The notes under the pieces: model-generated
Told to the model about the DNA's origin: nothing
Databases searched by the model: none
The model's input: the letters and a program-made list of their open reading frames with translations, nothing else
NCBI GenBank assembly: GCA_020072965.1
Contig: JAIQFY010000056.1
Location: forward strand, 1-34,206
Source of the DNA: Terriglobia bacterium
GTDB taxonomy: Bacteria; Acidobacteriota; Terriglobia; JAIQFV01
Direction of reading: 5' to 3'
DNA: 34,206 bases
Shown: in pieces, positions 8,650-16,940 of the stretch
Layout: every line of letters begins with the position of its first letter
Numbering within the stretch: the first letter of the stretch is position 1
Position numbers and translations under genes: made by a program

Positions 8650-10503
8650 ATGCTTGACAGTTTTCTTCCCTACATAACAGGATTCGGAGATATCAGTAGA
8701 CAGTTAATACAGCGCTACTTTACATTCGGCTGGTTCTTTGCGATCGCTCACTTCGTTGTAATTTATTATATTTTCCTGTCCTGGCGACAGATCACCAGAG
8801 AAATTCTCACTCTTAAGGAGTGGGGGAACAACAGCTTAGGCCGTCGAGAGTTAGCTGACCGAATGCGCAATCAGGATAGTCTATCGACTATCGACAATTC
8901 TCCAGCCAAAATTAAAGGATCTTTGAATCGGATCGGAAAGACGACTACGGTACTTAGCCTATTTGTAGAAGAGTGCGAGCAACTCGGAAAACAAGGCTTC
9001 TTTGTTCCAATGACTGATTTTTCGGATCGCCTGGATTCCACGATGGAAGGAATGATTGCGGAGCTGCATGATCGCATCAATCTTCTACTTTACGTAGGTA
9101 TTGCAGGAACTTTATTTGGGGTATTTGAGTTTTCCTATAAAGCTCGGGTGGGAGGACCCGTCTCCACACTAGCCGAAGCGCTCTCGGACAGTATGTCCAA
9201 GGCATTTCCAGTTGGTTTTATGGGGATTGTTTTGACGATAATATTTCAAATATGGGCCACATCTCCCGAGAGTAAATTACGCGAGGCCTTATCCAGAGCA
9301 ACTCAGAAGGCCCTTCGGATTCGGAAGGAAGTGTCGATATCGCAAGCAACGCTCGTTGAGCAGGCAACTGAAAGAATTCAGAGTGGATTGAGGCCTCTTG
9401 AGGATTTAAGGCAGACCCTCACAGAGAGTATCGAGCCTGTAGTAAAAGATTTTGGAGAGCGTCTCGAGAAATCCCTGGAGCTGGTTAAAGTGCAATTTGA
9501 CCAGCTGGACAAAACCACGAAAGGGGTTCACGAGGCTGTCGGGAGCATTCACGATGGGATTGACCTTCTCGGAAAAACGGCGAGCAGCTTGAAAAAGTTG
9601 GTGAAAGATACACCAGAGGTACTTGCGAACCTAAACACACTCCAACAGCAACAAATCGATAGCCTTCACACCTTCAATCAAGGACTGAGCGAACATCGCG
9701 ATCAGGCGTCATTGGTCACATCCTCCCTCGATAAGACATTGAAAGAAATCGAGGCCTTTGCTCACACCCTAAATAGTCTTCCTAGGACACTCAGCGAAAA
9801 TACCAAAGCCGTATTTGGAGAGCTGGCTCAGAATTCGCTTGCGGCATGGAATACGGCCGCCAGCGATCTCATGAGGAATGTCCAGACTGAATATACCAAT
9901 TACATAAATGCCATCAATACCCGGGAGAACGCGATCACCGAATCTATCCACAATGCAAACAAAGAGCTAGAGATACTGGCAAACCAGGCATACACCCTAT
10001 TGGAGCGCCCTGTCGCCGGTGCGATCGATACAGTCAAGAGAGAGGTTACAGAAGGACTGCAAAAGTTGGACCAAGTGCTGGCTGTACGGTATCCAGAAGC
10101 GATTAGCAACATACAATCTCTCACCTCAAGTCTGGCAGACGTTATGCATCAGATTCAAAGGGTTCAAGGGGAGTTTGCCACATGGCTAAAAGATGCCGAG
10201 CGCTCTCGCGAGGTAATCAGCAGCATTCATGTGGGCCTCACAGAAATGCTAAAGGATTTTACTCAGCCGGATCACAGGCTTCCGAAGGCCAACATTGTAT
10301 CTCTGCTTGAGACGAACTCCACACAATTGGTCGAGATGAATCAACTGATGGGTAAAATTCATGGCGCCCTGCCCCATTCTGGAGATGGGTTGGGAGCAAA
10401 AGTTGACAATTCGGTCCGCCTCCTCGAGCAAATAAACCTTGGGATCGATCGGCTCAACACAAAAGAGAAGAAAGGATTTTTTCACAGGATAATCGGAACG
10501 TAA
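8650..10503 (+). CDS. MotA/TolQ/ExbB-family channel subunit with long coiled-coil tail (ZorA-like)
   Basis: A 617-residue inner-membrane protein. Membrane spans lie near 25-45, 144-163 (LLLYVGIAGTLFGVFEF) and 185-205 (FPVGFMGIVLTIIFQIW). The last two match the paired Gly/Thr-containing helices of MotA/TolQ/ExbB stators that line a proton or sodium path. From about 210 to the C-terminus the protein is almost entirely helical, with heptad-like charged/Leu patterns: a cytoplasmic coiled coil of roughly 400 residues. That long tail is the feature that separates ZorA of Zorya defence from flagellar MotA. The start at 8650 has a GAAGAGG site upstream; the earlier in-frame ATG at 8620 overlaps the VWA gene and lacks one. 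It should pair with the OmpA-type protein encoded 37 bases downstream as a 5:2-type rotary motor, as known for the family. Confidence 0.84.
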   Translation: MLDSFLPYITGFGDISRQLIQRYFTFGWFFAIAHFVVIYYIFLSWRQITREILTLKEWGNNSLGRRELADRMRNQDSLSTIDNSPAKIKGSLNRIGKTTTVLSLFVEECEQLGKQGFFVPMTDFSDRLDSTMEGMIAELHDRINLLLYVGIAGTLFGVFEFSYKARVGGPVSTLAEALSDSMSKAFPVGFMGIVLTIIFQIWATSPESKLREALSRATQKALRIRKEVSISQATLVEQATERIQSGLRPLEDLRQTLTESIEPVVKDFGERLEKSLELVKVQFDQLDKTTKGVHEAVGSIHDGIDLLGKTASSLKKLVKDTPEVLANLNTLQQQQIDSLHTFNQGLSEHRDQASLVTSSLDKTLKEIEAFAHTLNSLPRTLSENTKAVFGELAQNSLAAWNTAASDLMRNVQTEYTNYINAINTRENAITESIHNANKELEILANQAYTLLERPVAGAIDTVKREVTEGLQKLDQVLAVRYPEAISNIQSLTSSLADVMHQIQRVQGEFATWLKDAERSREVISSIHVGLTEMLKDFTQPDHRLPKANIVSLLETNSTQLVEMNQLMGKIHGALPHSGDGLGAKVDNSVRLLEQINLGIDRLNTKEKKGFFHRIIGT

Positions 10504-10540
10504 CGGTATATACATTCGCTTTTCAACATGAGGTCGTCAT

Positions 10541-11296
10541 ATGCGGGAAAGATATAATCCATGGCCGGCATTTGTTGATCTATTTTCCGCCCTATTCATT
10601 GCAGCCCTTGCAGGCTTTATCTTGATTGCAGCTGCGTTCCACCCCGATGACCAGAGTAAGAGTAATGGTGACGAGGCCCAACAAAGAGAGTATGTAAACG
10701 GTAGGATCACCCGAGTAAAGCAGACCGCAGATGATGTTACTAGCAAGATTCAAGACGAGTTAAATAGTACCGGTGGCTTGCAAGGTAAAGTCGGCCGTTG
10801 TGGCGAGGAAGAGACCTGTGTTGACCTTTATATACATTTTGACCCCAACAAAGAAGAGATCAAGTCCGGGGAGCGCAAAGGCTTGGAGAACACCATTGAA
10901 ATAATAAAGAATTCCATCAGCCAGCTTTCCGAAGGTAAAGCTGAAATGCTTCGAGATCTCGAGATATGCATTGAAGGCCATACCGATAGCACTCAGGTTT
11001 CACACTCGACAGATGAGCACACGAGATTTGCCTTCAACTGGAACCTAAGTGGAAGACGCGCAACCTCTGTCCTCCACGAGTTTGCGGCTAAGGGCATGAG
11101 CCCAAGAGACTACAATATTGTAGCCATTGGCTATGCTGATTCCAAACCGGCGTGTGACGAGAGCGTAGACACAACCTCCACATGTCGTGATCAGAACCGG
11201 CGCACTACTTTACTGTTACGACCTGATCACAGGAGGATTGAAGAGCGCTTACTGGGAGAACATAACAAACGATTACACCAGCACAAGAGCCCATAG
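10541..11296 (+). CDS. MotB/ZorB-like protein: one membrane span plus OmpA peptidoglycan-binding domain
   Basis: A 251-residue partner of the ZorA-like subunit. After a short cytoplasmic N-terminus comes a single span (about 10-32, starting AFVDLFSALF) with an acidic residue, D13, at the position of the proton-carrying Asp of MotB/ZorB. A charged linker (33-90) leads to an OmpA_C domain (about 95-235): a DLYIHFDP strand, the EGHTDS turn, the NLSGRRATSVLHEF helix, GYADS and a closing DQNRRTTLLLRP with the NRR signature. This domain binds peptidoglycan in the periplasm. Two Cys pairs (around 87-92 and near 205-214) may form disulfides. A GAGG precedes the ATG. It is the last gene of the operon; no clear terminator follows. 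Its small size and early Asp argue for a stator/motor role rather than a plain structural OmpA protein. Confidence 0.86.
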   Translation: MRERYNPWPAFVDLFSALFIAALAGFILIAAAFHPDDQSKSNGDEAQQREYVNGRITRVKQTADDVTSKIQDELNSTGGLQGKVGRCGEEETCVDLYIHFDPNKEEIKSGERKGLENTIEIIKNSISQLSEGKAEMLRDLEICIEGHTDSTQVSHSTDEHTRFAFNWNLSGRRATSVLHEFAAKGMSPRDYNIVAIGYADSKPACDESVDTTSTCRDQNRRTTLLLRPDHRRIEERLLGEHNKRLHQHKSP

Positions 11297-11594
11297 GCAG
11301 GGAATGGTTAATTGGTGCTCCTGAAGGCCCAAGTACGCTGTCTGAACGAGAGGACGCACCAATGGTAAGGACAATATTCTAAAGAAGTGCAAAAGGAGCA
11401 GTTGCGTGTTCCTCTTTGAAGCGATCCACCTACAGGATGAGACTGTCCATCCTTGCTGTTAGTTGGAGGAGAAGAATATCGTATGGGCGTTGACCCATTT
11501 CCTTCCTTCATTGCAAATTTCCCTTATTTGGCCCGAGTGCCGGCAACAAATGGCCCTCAACCTTGAGAGAATCGGGGAATTGAAGCGGCCCGTG

Positions 11595-12689
11595 ATGCGT
11601 CGAAGACTATATTTTCTCATCATTGTTGTTTCTCTAAGTCCCTCGTTAGCATTCAGTCAGGGTAATGGAAAACTTCAACTTCACTTTATGGATGTGGGAC
11701 AGGGAGACGCGGCGGTGCTTATCTCCCCCCGAGGCGAGGTAGTGCTATTTGATAATGGTGTCCAGGGGGAGTGTGACCAACTAATTTCCTACCTTCAGCA
11801 GCTTGGTATTAGTAAGATAAATTATAATATTGTCAGTCACTACCACTCGGATCATATTGGATGCACACCCGGGATATTGGCTAGGTTCCCGCTGATGAAG
11901 GAGGGGATAGACCGCGGTGGTAGCTATCCCAGTGGGACGTTTCGAAACTATGTGAAAGCAGTGGGAGGGCATCGCAAAACTGCGGTTACTGGAATGAAGG
12001 TTAATCTTGACGTCGACTCCGCAAGTCCAGTTGAGATTGAAATGGTGGCGTTGAATGGCGACGGTTTCCCCACGACCAACGAAAACGATCTTAGCCTAGT
12101 AGCCGTCGTTCACTATGGGGAATTCAATGCTGAAGTCGGCGGGGACCTAAGCGGATACGATACTAGAACCTACGACGATGTTGAATCCAGTGTTGCTCGA
12201 AGAGTTGGGCACATCGATGTGTACAAGGTCCACCACCATTGTAGTCAATACAGTTCAAATAGCACATGGCTCTCAACGGTCAAACCGACGATTGCAATTG
12301 TTTCTGTTGGTAATGGAAACACTTATCACCATCCGACCGTTAATTGCATTGAGCGGCTGCATAAGGCAGGTGTTAAGACTTATTGGACAGAGCTTGGAAG
12401 TGGCGCAACACCCCAACCAGGGATGGATATTGTAGGGGGTAACATCATAATTGAAGTTGCAGGGGGTGGTCAGACATTTGAAGTCACGCACAAACCAAAC
12501 CAACTCAATTCACCAAAGGCAGGGACCCAATCTGTAAACAAAACTCTGGCGACCTTTGCGTGGAGCAAAAGGTCAATCGTTTATCATTACAGTGACTGCG
12601 AGTACGTAAGGAAAATTAGTCCAGCAAATCTGCAGCGGGGGGACTCCCCACCCACTGGAAAGAAGCTCCATCTGGGGTGTCCAAAATAG
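11595..12689 (+). CDS. Secreted metallo-beta-lactamase-fold hydrolase (ComEC MBL-domain type)
   Basis: A 364-residue exported protein. Residues 1-21 are a classic signal peptide (MRRRL then a hydrophobic core, cut after AFS). The MBL fold starts LHFMDVGQGDAA (29-40) and has the metal motif H82-x-H84-x-D86-H87-x-G, as in COG2333/ComEC-Rec2 C-terminal domains. These hydrolyse DNA or phosphodiester-type substrates outside the cytoplasm. A later His-rich VHHHC segment probably adds metal ligands. The last 40 residues form a small Cys/His motif (H331, C335, C362) often seen at the tail of this protein group and probably another metal site. The start at 11595 is chosen for the signal peptide; in-frame ATGs at 11463 and 11550 exist. 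It lies about 300 bases after the ZorB-like gene on the same strand, so a link to that system is possible but unproven. Confidence 0.78.
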   Translation: MRRRLYFLIIVVSLSPSLAFSQGNGKLQLHFMDVGQGDAAVLISPRGEVVLFDNGVQGECDQLISYLQQLGISKINYNIVSHYHSDHIGCTPGILARFPLMKEGIDRGGSYPSGTFRNYVKAVGGHRKTAVTGMKVNLDVDSASPVEIEMVALNGDGFPTTNENDLSLVAVVHYGEFNAEVGGDLSGYDTRTYDDVESSVARRVGHIDVYKVHHHCSQYSSNSTWLSTVKPTIAIVSVGNGNTYHHPTVNCIERLHKAGVKTYWTELGSGATPQPGMDIVGGNIIIEVAGGGQTFEVTHKPNQLNSPKAGTQSVNKTLATFAWSKRSIVYHYSDCEYVRKISPANLQRGDSPPTGKKLHLGCPK

Positions 12690-12796
12690 TACCCTTAATA
12701 TAAGGTTGGGCGCAGTTCCGACTGGCAGCCGTACGATTACATTGTGGATGGTCCATCATATTCCTCCCGACGGCCCCTCTTCGTACTATCTAATAT

Positions 12797-14812
12797 ATGC
12801 AAACACCGCCTGAACCTGCATGCAACACCGCGGTATCCTCACGGGCTTGGTATGACGCGACCATCGCTGAATTCCTGAGAACCCAACCCGATGCCATTCT
12901 AGGACGACTGGCTAGAAACAGCGATTTCACTCTGCTTTCGACACAGAAGGAGGCGTGGCTGGCCCAGATTGCCATACTGCAGGACCGCCTCGTTGATTTG
13001 ACAGGCTCGTTGTTCTTGGAGTTTAACATTCCACGGATGGGACGACGCATTGATGCGGTGCTACTCATCGGCCCGGTTGTGTTTGTGATCGAGTTCAAAG
13101 TGGGGGAAATTACATTTGAACGCGCAGCGGTGGATCAGGTGTGGGATTACGCTTTAGATCTCAAGAATTTTCACGAGGCCAGTCATTCCGTTTCCATTGT
13201 TCCTATTCTCATTGCTACTGCTGCCACGGTATCGCCGACGCTGAACTTACTCTCTGACGGGGACAAGGTTTACCGCCCGATCCAAGTACACCCCGCCGGC
13301 TTTCGCCAAGCGCTTGACCTGGCTTTGCAAATCGTGAATGGGAAAGCGGTCGATGAGCAAGGATGGTCGCGCGCCCCGTATCATCCCACGCCCACCATCG
13401 TGGAAGCCGCGCGCGCACTTTATGCCCATCACTCGGTAGAAGCCATCGCTCGATACGATGCGGGTGCGCAGAACCTTCGCGTCACTTCGTGCCGCATTGA
13501 AGAACTGGTGGACGAGGCGAGAGCGCAAAACCAAAAGGTCATTTGCATCGTCACGGGTGTACCCGGAGCCGGCAAGACACTGGTCGGATTGAACATTGCG
13601 ACTCGTCGTCGAGACATGAAAGAACCGACACACGCAGTCTTTCTTTCAGGGAACGGCCCGCTTGTCGCTGTGCTCCGGGAAGCACTTACCCGTGACGAGG
13701 TTGCACGTCAAAAAAGTCATGGTATTCGAGTCCGAAAGGGGAAGGTTGCCGAGAGTATCAAAGCTTTTATCCAAAACGTTCATCACTTTCGCGACGAGGC
13801 GTTGATCGACTCCGGGCCTCCGGTGGAACACGTTGTCATCTTCGATGAGGCGCAACGTGCGTGGAATATGCGGCAAACCGCTAGCTTCATGCGACGAAAA
13901 AAGAATCGCCCAGAGTTTTCCCATTCAGAGCCTGAGTTTCTTATTTCATACATGGACCGCCATTCTACGGACTGGGCTGTCATCGTGTGCCTGGTCGGTG
14001 GCGGGCAGGAGATCAACACTGGCGAAGCAGGAATCGATGCCTGGATCGAGGCCATAAACTCAAGATTTCCGCTTTGGCATTTGTACATCTCATCGAGACT
14101 AACCGACAGGGAGTATGCGGCCGGGAAGGCTCTTGGAGCCGTACGTCAGCGACAGAATACTCACTTCGATGACACCCTGCATCTCGCCGTCTCGATGAGA
14201 TCGTTTCGGGCTGAGAATGTTTCAGCTTTCGTGAAGGCACTACTCGATTGCGAAAAACAACACGCCCATGAGGCCTTCTCACAACTCATGGACCGCTACC
14301 CGATCAACGTCACCCGCGACTTGAACTTGGCCAAGCAATGGATCCGCGCTCATGCCAGAGGAACCGAGCGGTTTGGGTTGGTAGCGTCTTCGAAGGCCCA
14401 ACGTCTCAAACCTCATGCGATTGATATTCGAGTGGATGTTGATCCGGTCCATTGGTTTCTCAATGGCAAGGAGGACACGCGGTCGAGCTACTATCTCGAA
14501 GATGCCGCCACAGAGTTTCAGGTGCAGGGATTGGAACTCGACTGGGCATGTGTGACCTGGGACGGTGACCTGCGCTTCACCGGCACAGGATGGACCTTCC
14601 ATGACTTCCGAGGCGATAGGTGGACCAATATCGCAAATCCTGACAATCGGCGCTACCTCCTCAATGCTTACCGAGTTTTACTCACTCGCGCTCGCCAAGG
14701 AATGGTAATTTTTGTTCCGCCCGGTGACCCGAGTGATCCAACACGGTCGCCTGGGTTTTACGATTCGACCTTCGAATTCCTCACCGATTTGGGCATTCCC
14801 GCACTGCCTTGA
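12797..14812 (+). CDS. PD-(D/E)XK-like nuclease fused to Schlafen-3/DUF2075-type SF1 helicase
   Basis: A 671-residue protein. The N-terminal region (about 40-130) has a restriction-like nuclease pattern: E75, D86 in GRRIDAVLL, and the E99-F-K101 strand preceded by a hydrophobic core. The helicase part starts at about 248 with Walker A (GVPGAGKT, 254-261) and has Walker B/DExx as FDEAQR (349-354). Late SF1 motifs are visible: a VQGLELDWACVTWDGDLRF block and YRVLLTRARQGMVIFVPPG near the C-terminus. This layout matches DUF2075/Schlafen group 3-like DNA/RNA helicase-domain proteins, which are frequent in defence islands and act on nucleic acid. No good Shine-Dalgarno precedes the ATG, and the protein starts with Thr/Pro-rich residues. 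It is a single gene, convergent with the HNH gene at 15080-16216. Confidence 0.82.
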   Translation: MQTPPEPACNTAVSSRAWYDATIAEFLRTQPDAILGRLARNSDFTLLSTQKEAWLAQIAILQDRLVDLTGSLFLEFNIPRMGRRIDAVLLIGPVVFVIEFKVGEITFERAAVDQVWDYALDLKNFHEASHSVSIVPILIATAATVSPTLNLLSDGDKVYRPIQVHPAGFRQALDLALQIVNGKAVDEQGWSRAPYHPTPTIVEAARALYAHHSVEAIARYDAGAQNLRVTSCRIEELVDEARAQNQKVICIVTGVPGAGKTLVGLNIATRRRDMKEPTHAVFLSGNGPLVAVLREALTRDEVARQKSHGIRVRKGKVAESIKAFIQNVHHFRDEALIDSGPPVEHVVIFDEAQRAWNMRQTASFMRRKKNRPEFSHSEPEFLISYMDRHSTDWAVIVCLVGGGQEINTGEAGIDAWIEAINSRFPLWHLYISSRLTDREYAAGKALGAVRQRQNTHFDDTLHLAVSMRSFRAENVSAFVKALLDCEKQHAHEAFSQLMDRYPINVTRDLNLAKQWIRAHARGTERFGLVASSKAQRLKPHAIDIRVDVDPVHWFLNGKEDTRSSYYLEDAATEFQVQGLELDWACVTWDGDLRFTGTGWTFHDFRGDRWTNIANPDNRRYLLNAYRVLLTRARQGMVIFVPPGDPSDPTRSPGFYDSTFEFLTDLGIPALP

Positions 14813-15079
14813 GCCTTTATTATCGCGGTGGTTACTGCCAAGACTGGGCTCATTGGAGAAATCAGAGGTGTTCCCTAGCTTCAGTATGGATTCGGGGCTT
14901 CCAATGATTTCCATCAGTCAAATGAAACGGATACGGGTTATTTTATTGAATCAGCGGAGCTTCGAGCTTAAGGGCTAATGGAGCGGACGACCGACGGGAG
15001 AGGGGAGGAGCGCCCGTGACAATTCGGGTTTGATCTCACTGACGAGACGGTTTATTACATTCGGGACATCCAGAATGTG

Positions 15080-16216
15080 CTACTCGGCGAAGTGAAATGC
15101 TGTCCGAATCCGCTCGAGGTCAGCACTCACGAATTCTCTCTGGAAATGCCACAGCTTATAATCGGTCTGTAACCTCAGATAGATAACCCTTGCGGCACTC
15201 CACGTCCTGTCGGGGTGACGTTCCCACCCAATGGGCTCAGCAATTGTCTTCAACGAAATTGCCTCCCTTGAACTCGGGGAAAACCTGGTACTCCAACGCA
15301 GCACGTGTTCGCCGGCCGCAAGAAAATCACGCTTGTAGCCATTGCATGTTTTGTCAGCGACAACGAGATTCTCGATCCCGTTGTCCGGGTATCGTGACCA
15401 GGGAATAAAATGGTCCAATTCAGCGGAATGGGGCTCGCGGATTCGCGTGGAGCAATAAAAGCATCGCTCTTGCTGAAGTTCCCATATTCCGCCACGAATC
15501 CTCGTCGTCGACGTTCTGTCTACTCCGAACAGAAAATCCTCCAACTGAGCGTCATGCAGCTTGTTCAGACGCGAAACCATGGCGGCCCATTTTCTGTGGA
15601 TTAGTGGCCGGAGGAGGCCGTTCAATTGCAAAAGGTATTCTCCCACGCCGGGTTTGAACCGAATCTGGTTATCGAAATGTCCACGCTCACCGCGCTGGTA
15701 TTTCAGAACCTCCTCTCTCTGGACGTCCTCGGTCCAGCCGATCTCGTAAACGAAACGATCCTCGGTCGTCTCAAACCTCTGAACTCGCGGGAGAGGCATT
15801 TGAATTAGCTTCCATTCGATGCGATTCACCAAACGTTCAAATGCAGGTCGTGCTGCTGCCCTAGCCTGGGCAAGAGGCGTCGACAGGTCCGGGGCATGTT
15901 TGGTGCGAAACGTTGCAATGGAAGAAACGATTTCAGCTTGCCCATTGGTGTTTTGGAGCAAAATCGAAGGGCTGGAATCCGGATTGAAGAAAGATGTCTG
16001 AGGCCAGTAGATCTCGATAACTTTTTCTGCCAGTTGGCGGGTTGTCACGCTCTCTGGGGCGAGTCCGGACTCCAACGAATTCTCCATGCATAAATCCATC
16101 AAACCGATCAGAACCGCGTACTTGTAAGTCGCCGTGAATCTTCCTTCATCAAGCAGTGCGAGCAGCTTCTCGGCGAAACCGATGATGCCGCGTCCTTTAT
16201 CGTCAGGTTGAGTCAT
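15080..16216 (-). CDS. HNH endonuclease, second gene of the HIT-HNH pair
   Basis: A 378-residue protein. The N-terminal 240 residues are helical with no recognised domain. The HNH nuclease spans about 245-300: C252-x2-C255, the catalytic D268-H269 within ELDHFIPWS, N283 in the IENLV turn and C291-N292-x2-K295. This is the form found in many phage-defence and CRISPR-type HNH domains. Its start overlaps the stop of the HIT gene by ATGA (16213-16216), so the two are translationally coupled and probably work together. The gene converges on the helicase gene at 12797-14812. The substrate is unknown. The large N-terminal region may recognise the target or a partner. Confidence 0.82.
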   Translation of the reverse strand: MTQPDDKGRGIIGFAEKLLALLDEGRFTATYKYAVLIGLMDLCMENSLESGLAPESVTTRQLAEKVIEIYWPQTSFFNPDSSPSILLQNTNGQAEIVSSIATFRTKHAPDLSTPLAQARAAARPAFERLVNRIEWKLIQMPLPRVQRFETTEDRFVYEIGWTEDVQREEVLKYQRGERGHFDNQIRFKPGVGEYLLQLNGLLRPLIHRKWAAMVSRLNKLHDAQLEDFLFGVDRTSTTRIRGGIWELQQERCFYCSTRIREPHSAELDHFIPWSRYPDNGIENLVVADKTCNGYKRDFLAAGEHVLRWSTRFSPSSREAISLKTIAEPIGWERHPDRTWSAARVIYLRLQTDYKLWHFQREFVSADLERIRTAFHFAE

Positions 16217-16596
16217 TCCTTTTCCCAGTACGGCGCTTGCGAAGGCAAAACCCAGCGGATCCCCCCACGCGGGTCTTCTACGTCACCAAGGTAGCGAGGA
16301 ATGATGTGCAGGTGAGCATGTGCTACGGTCTGCCCAGCCGCCTTTCCCGCGTTAATGCCAATATTGTACCCGTCTGGTGAATGTTTCGTCTCAATGTGCT
16401 TTCGAGTGAGGTCGACTAGCCCCCAAATCTCCTCTTGCTCTTCTTCTGTCAGTCTGAAAAAGTCGATTTCATGCCGTCGAGGCACGATTAACACGTGCCC
16501 GGGGCTGACTGGAAATTTATCGAAAAATGCGACGGCAAGATCGGTTTGTAAGATCGTGTCACCCAAAGAAATCCGCTCACAGAAAACACATTCCAT
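16213..16596 (-). CDS. HIT-family nucleotide hydrolase/transferase
   Basis: A 127-residue protein with the histidine-triad motif H93-A-H95-L-H97-I-I and a zinc-type C3-x2-C6 at the front (MECVFCE), as in the HINT/Fhit-like branch. These enzymes cleave nucleoside phosphoramidates or dinucleoside polyphosphates. The start at 16596 is chosen because CxxC-type HIT proteins begin just before the first Cys. The open frame extends upstream to 16809 with low-complexity, unprotein-like sequence. It is the first gene of a two-gene operon with an HNH nuclease. An HIT enzyme coupled to a nuclease is unusual for housekeeping and could reflect a nucleotide-signal or AMP-transfer control step, which is inference. 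Confidence 0.85.
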   Translation of the reverse strand: MECVFCERISLGDTILQTDLAVAFFDKFPVSPGHVLIVPRRHEIDFFRLTEEEQEEIWGLVDLTRKHIETKHSPDGYNIGINAGKAAGQTVAHAHLHIIPRYLGDVEDPRGGIRWVLPSQAPYWEKE

Positions 16597-16940
16597 GCCA
16601 TGAATCTTAGCAAGATTCGAATGACCCGTCACGTCCGTAGGTTTCTTTTGAGGTCTTGCCTCCCACAGTGAGCCCATTTCATTGTCTGAGAATAACGCTA
16701 AGCTCAAACTCACTCGTCGACGATAAGAGACACTGGGTCGCAAGCGGGAGGCCGGGGCCGGCCTTGATTCACATTGAGCCCATAAGCGAGAACCCAATCC
16801 CAAACCCAACAGGCGCTATCTCTTGAGACGATTCGCACAAGCCCATTGGAGGATATCATTGGGACTAGGTGTTTTCATTTCATAAAAGACCCCAATCATC
16901 TCCTGTGTCACATATACAGAAAATTCGATGCGAGGACCCT
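16597..16940. other. Divergent intergenic region
   Basis: This spacer separates the leftward HIT-HNH operon from the rightward DUF6361 operon, so it should hold promoters for both. I see no clear -35/-10 pairs, and no repeats beyond a GGCCGGGGCCGGCC-like GC palindrome near 16752-16763. Confidence 0.4.

Noticed and set aside
8650-11296. Calling the locus a canonical Zorya system
   Set aside because: The motor pair fits, but no ZorC/ZorD, ZorE or ZorF/ZorG homologue is recognisable in the window, and the neighbours are tubulin-, actin- and VWA-type proteins.
16597-16809. Upstream extension of the HIT protein
   Set aside because: HIT proteins of this branch start just before the CxxC; the extension is low-complexity and has no start signal.
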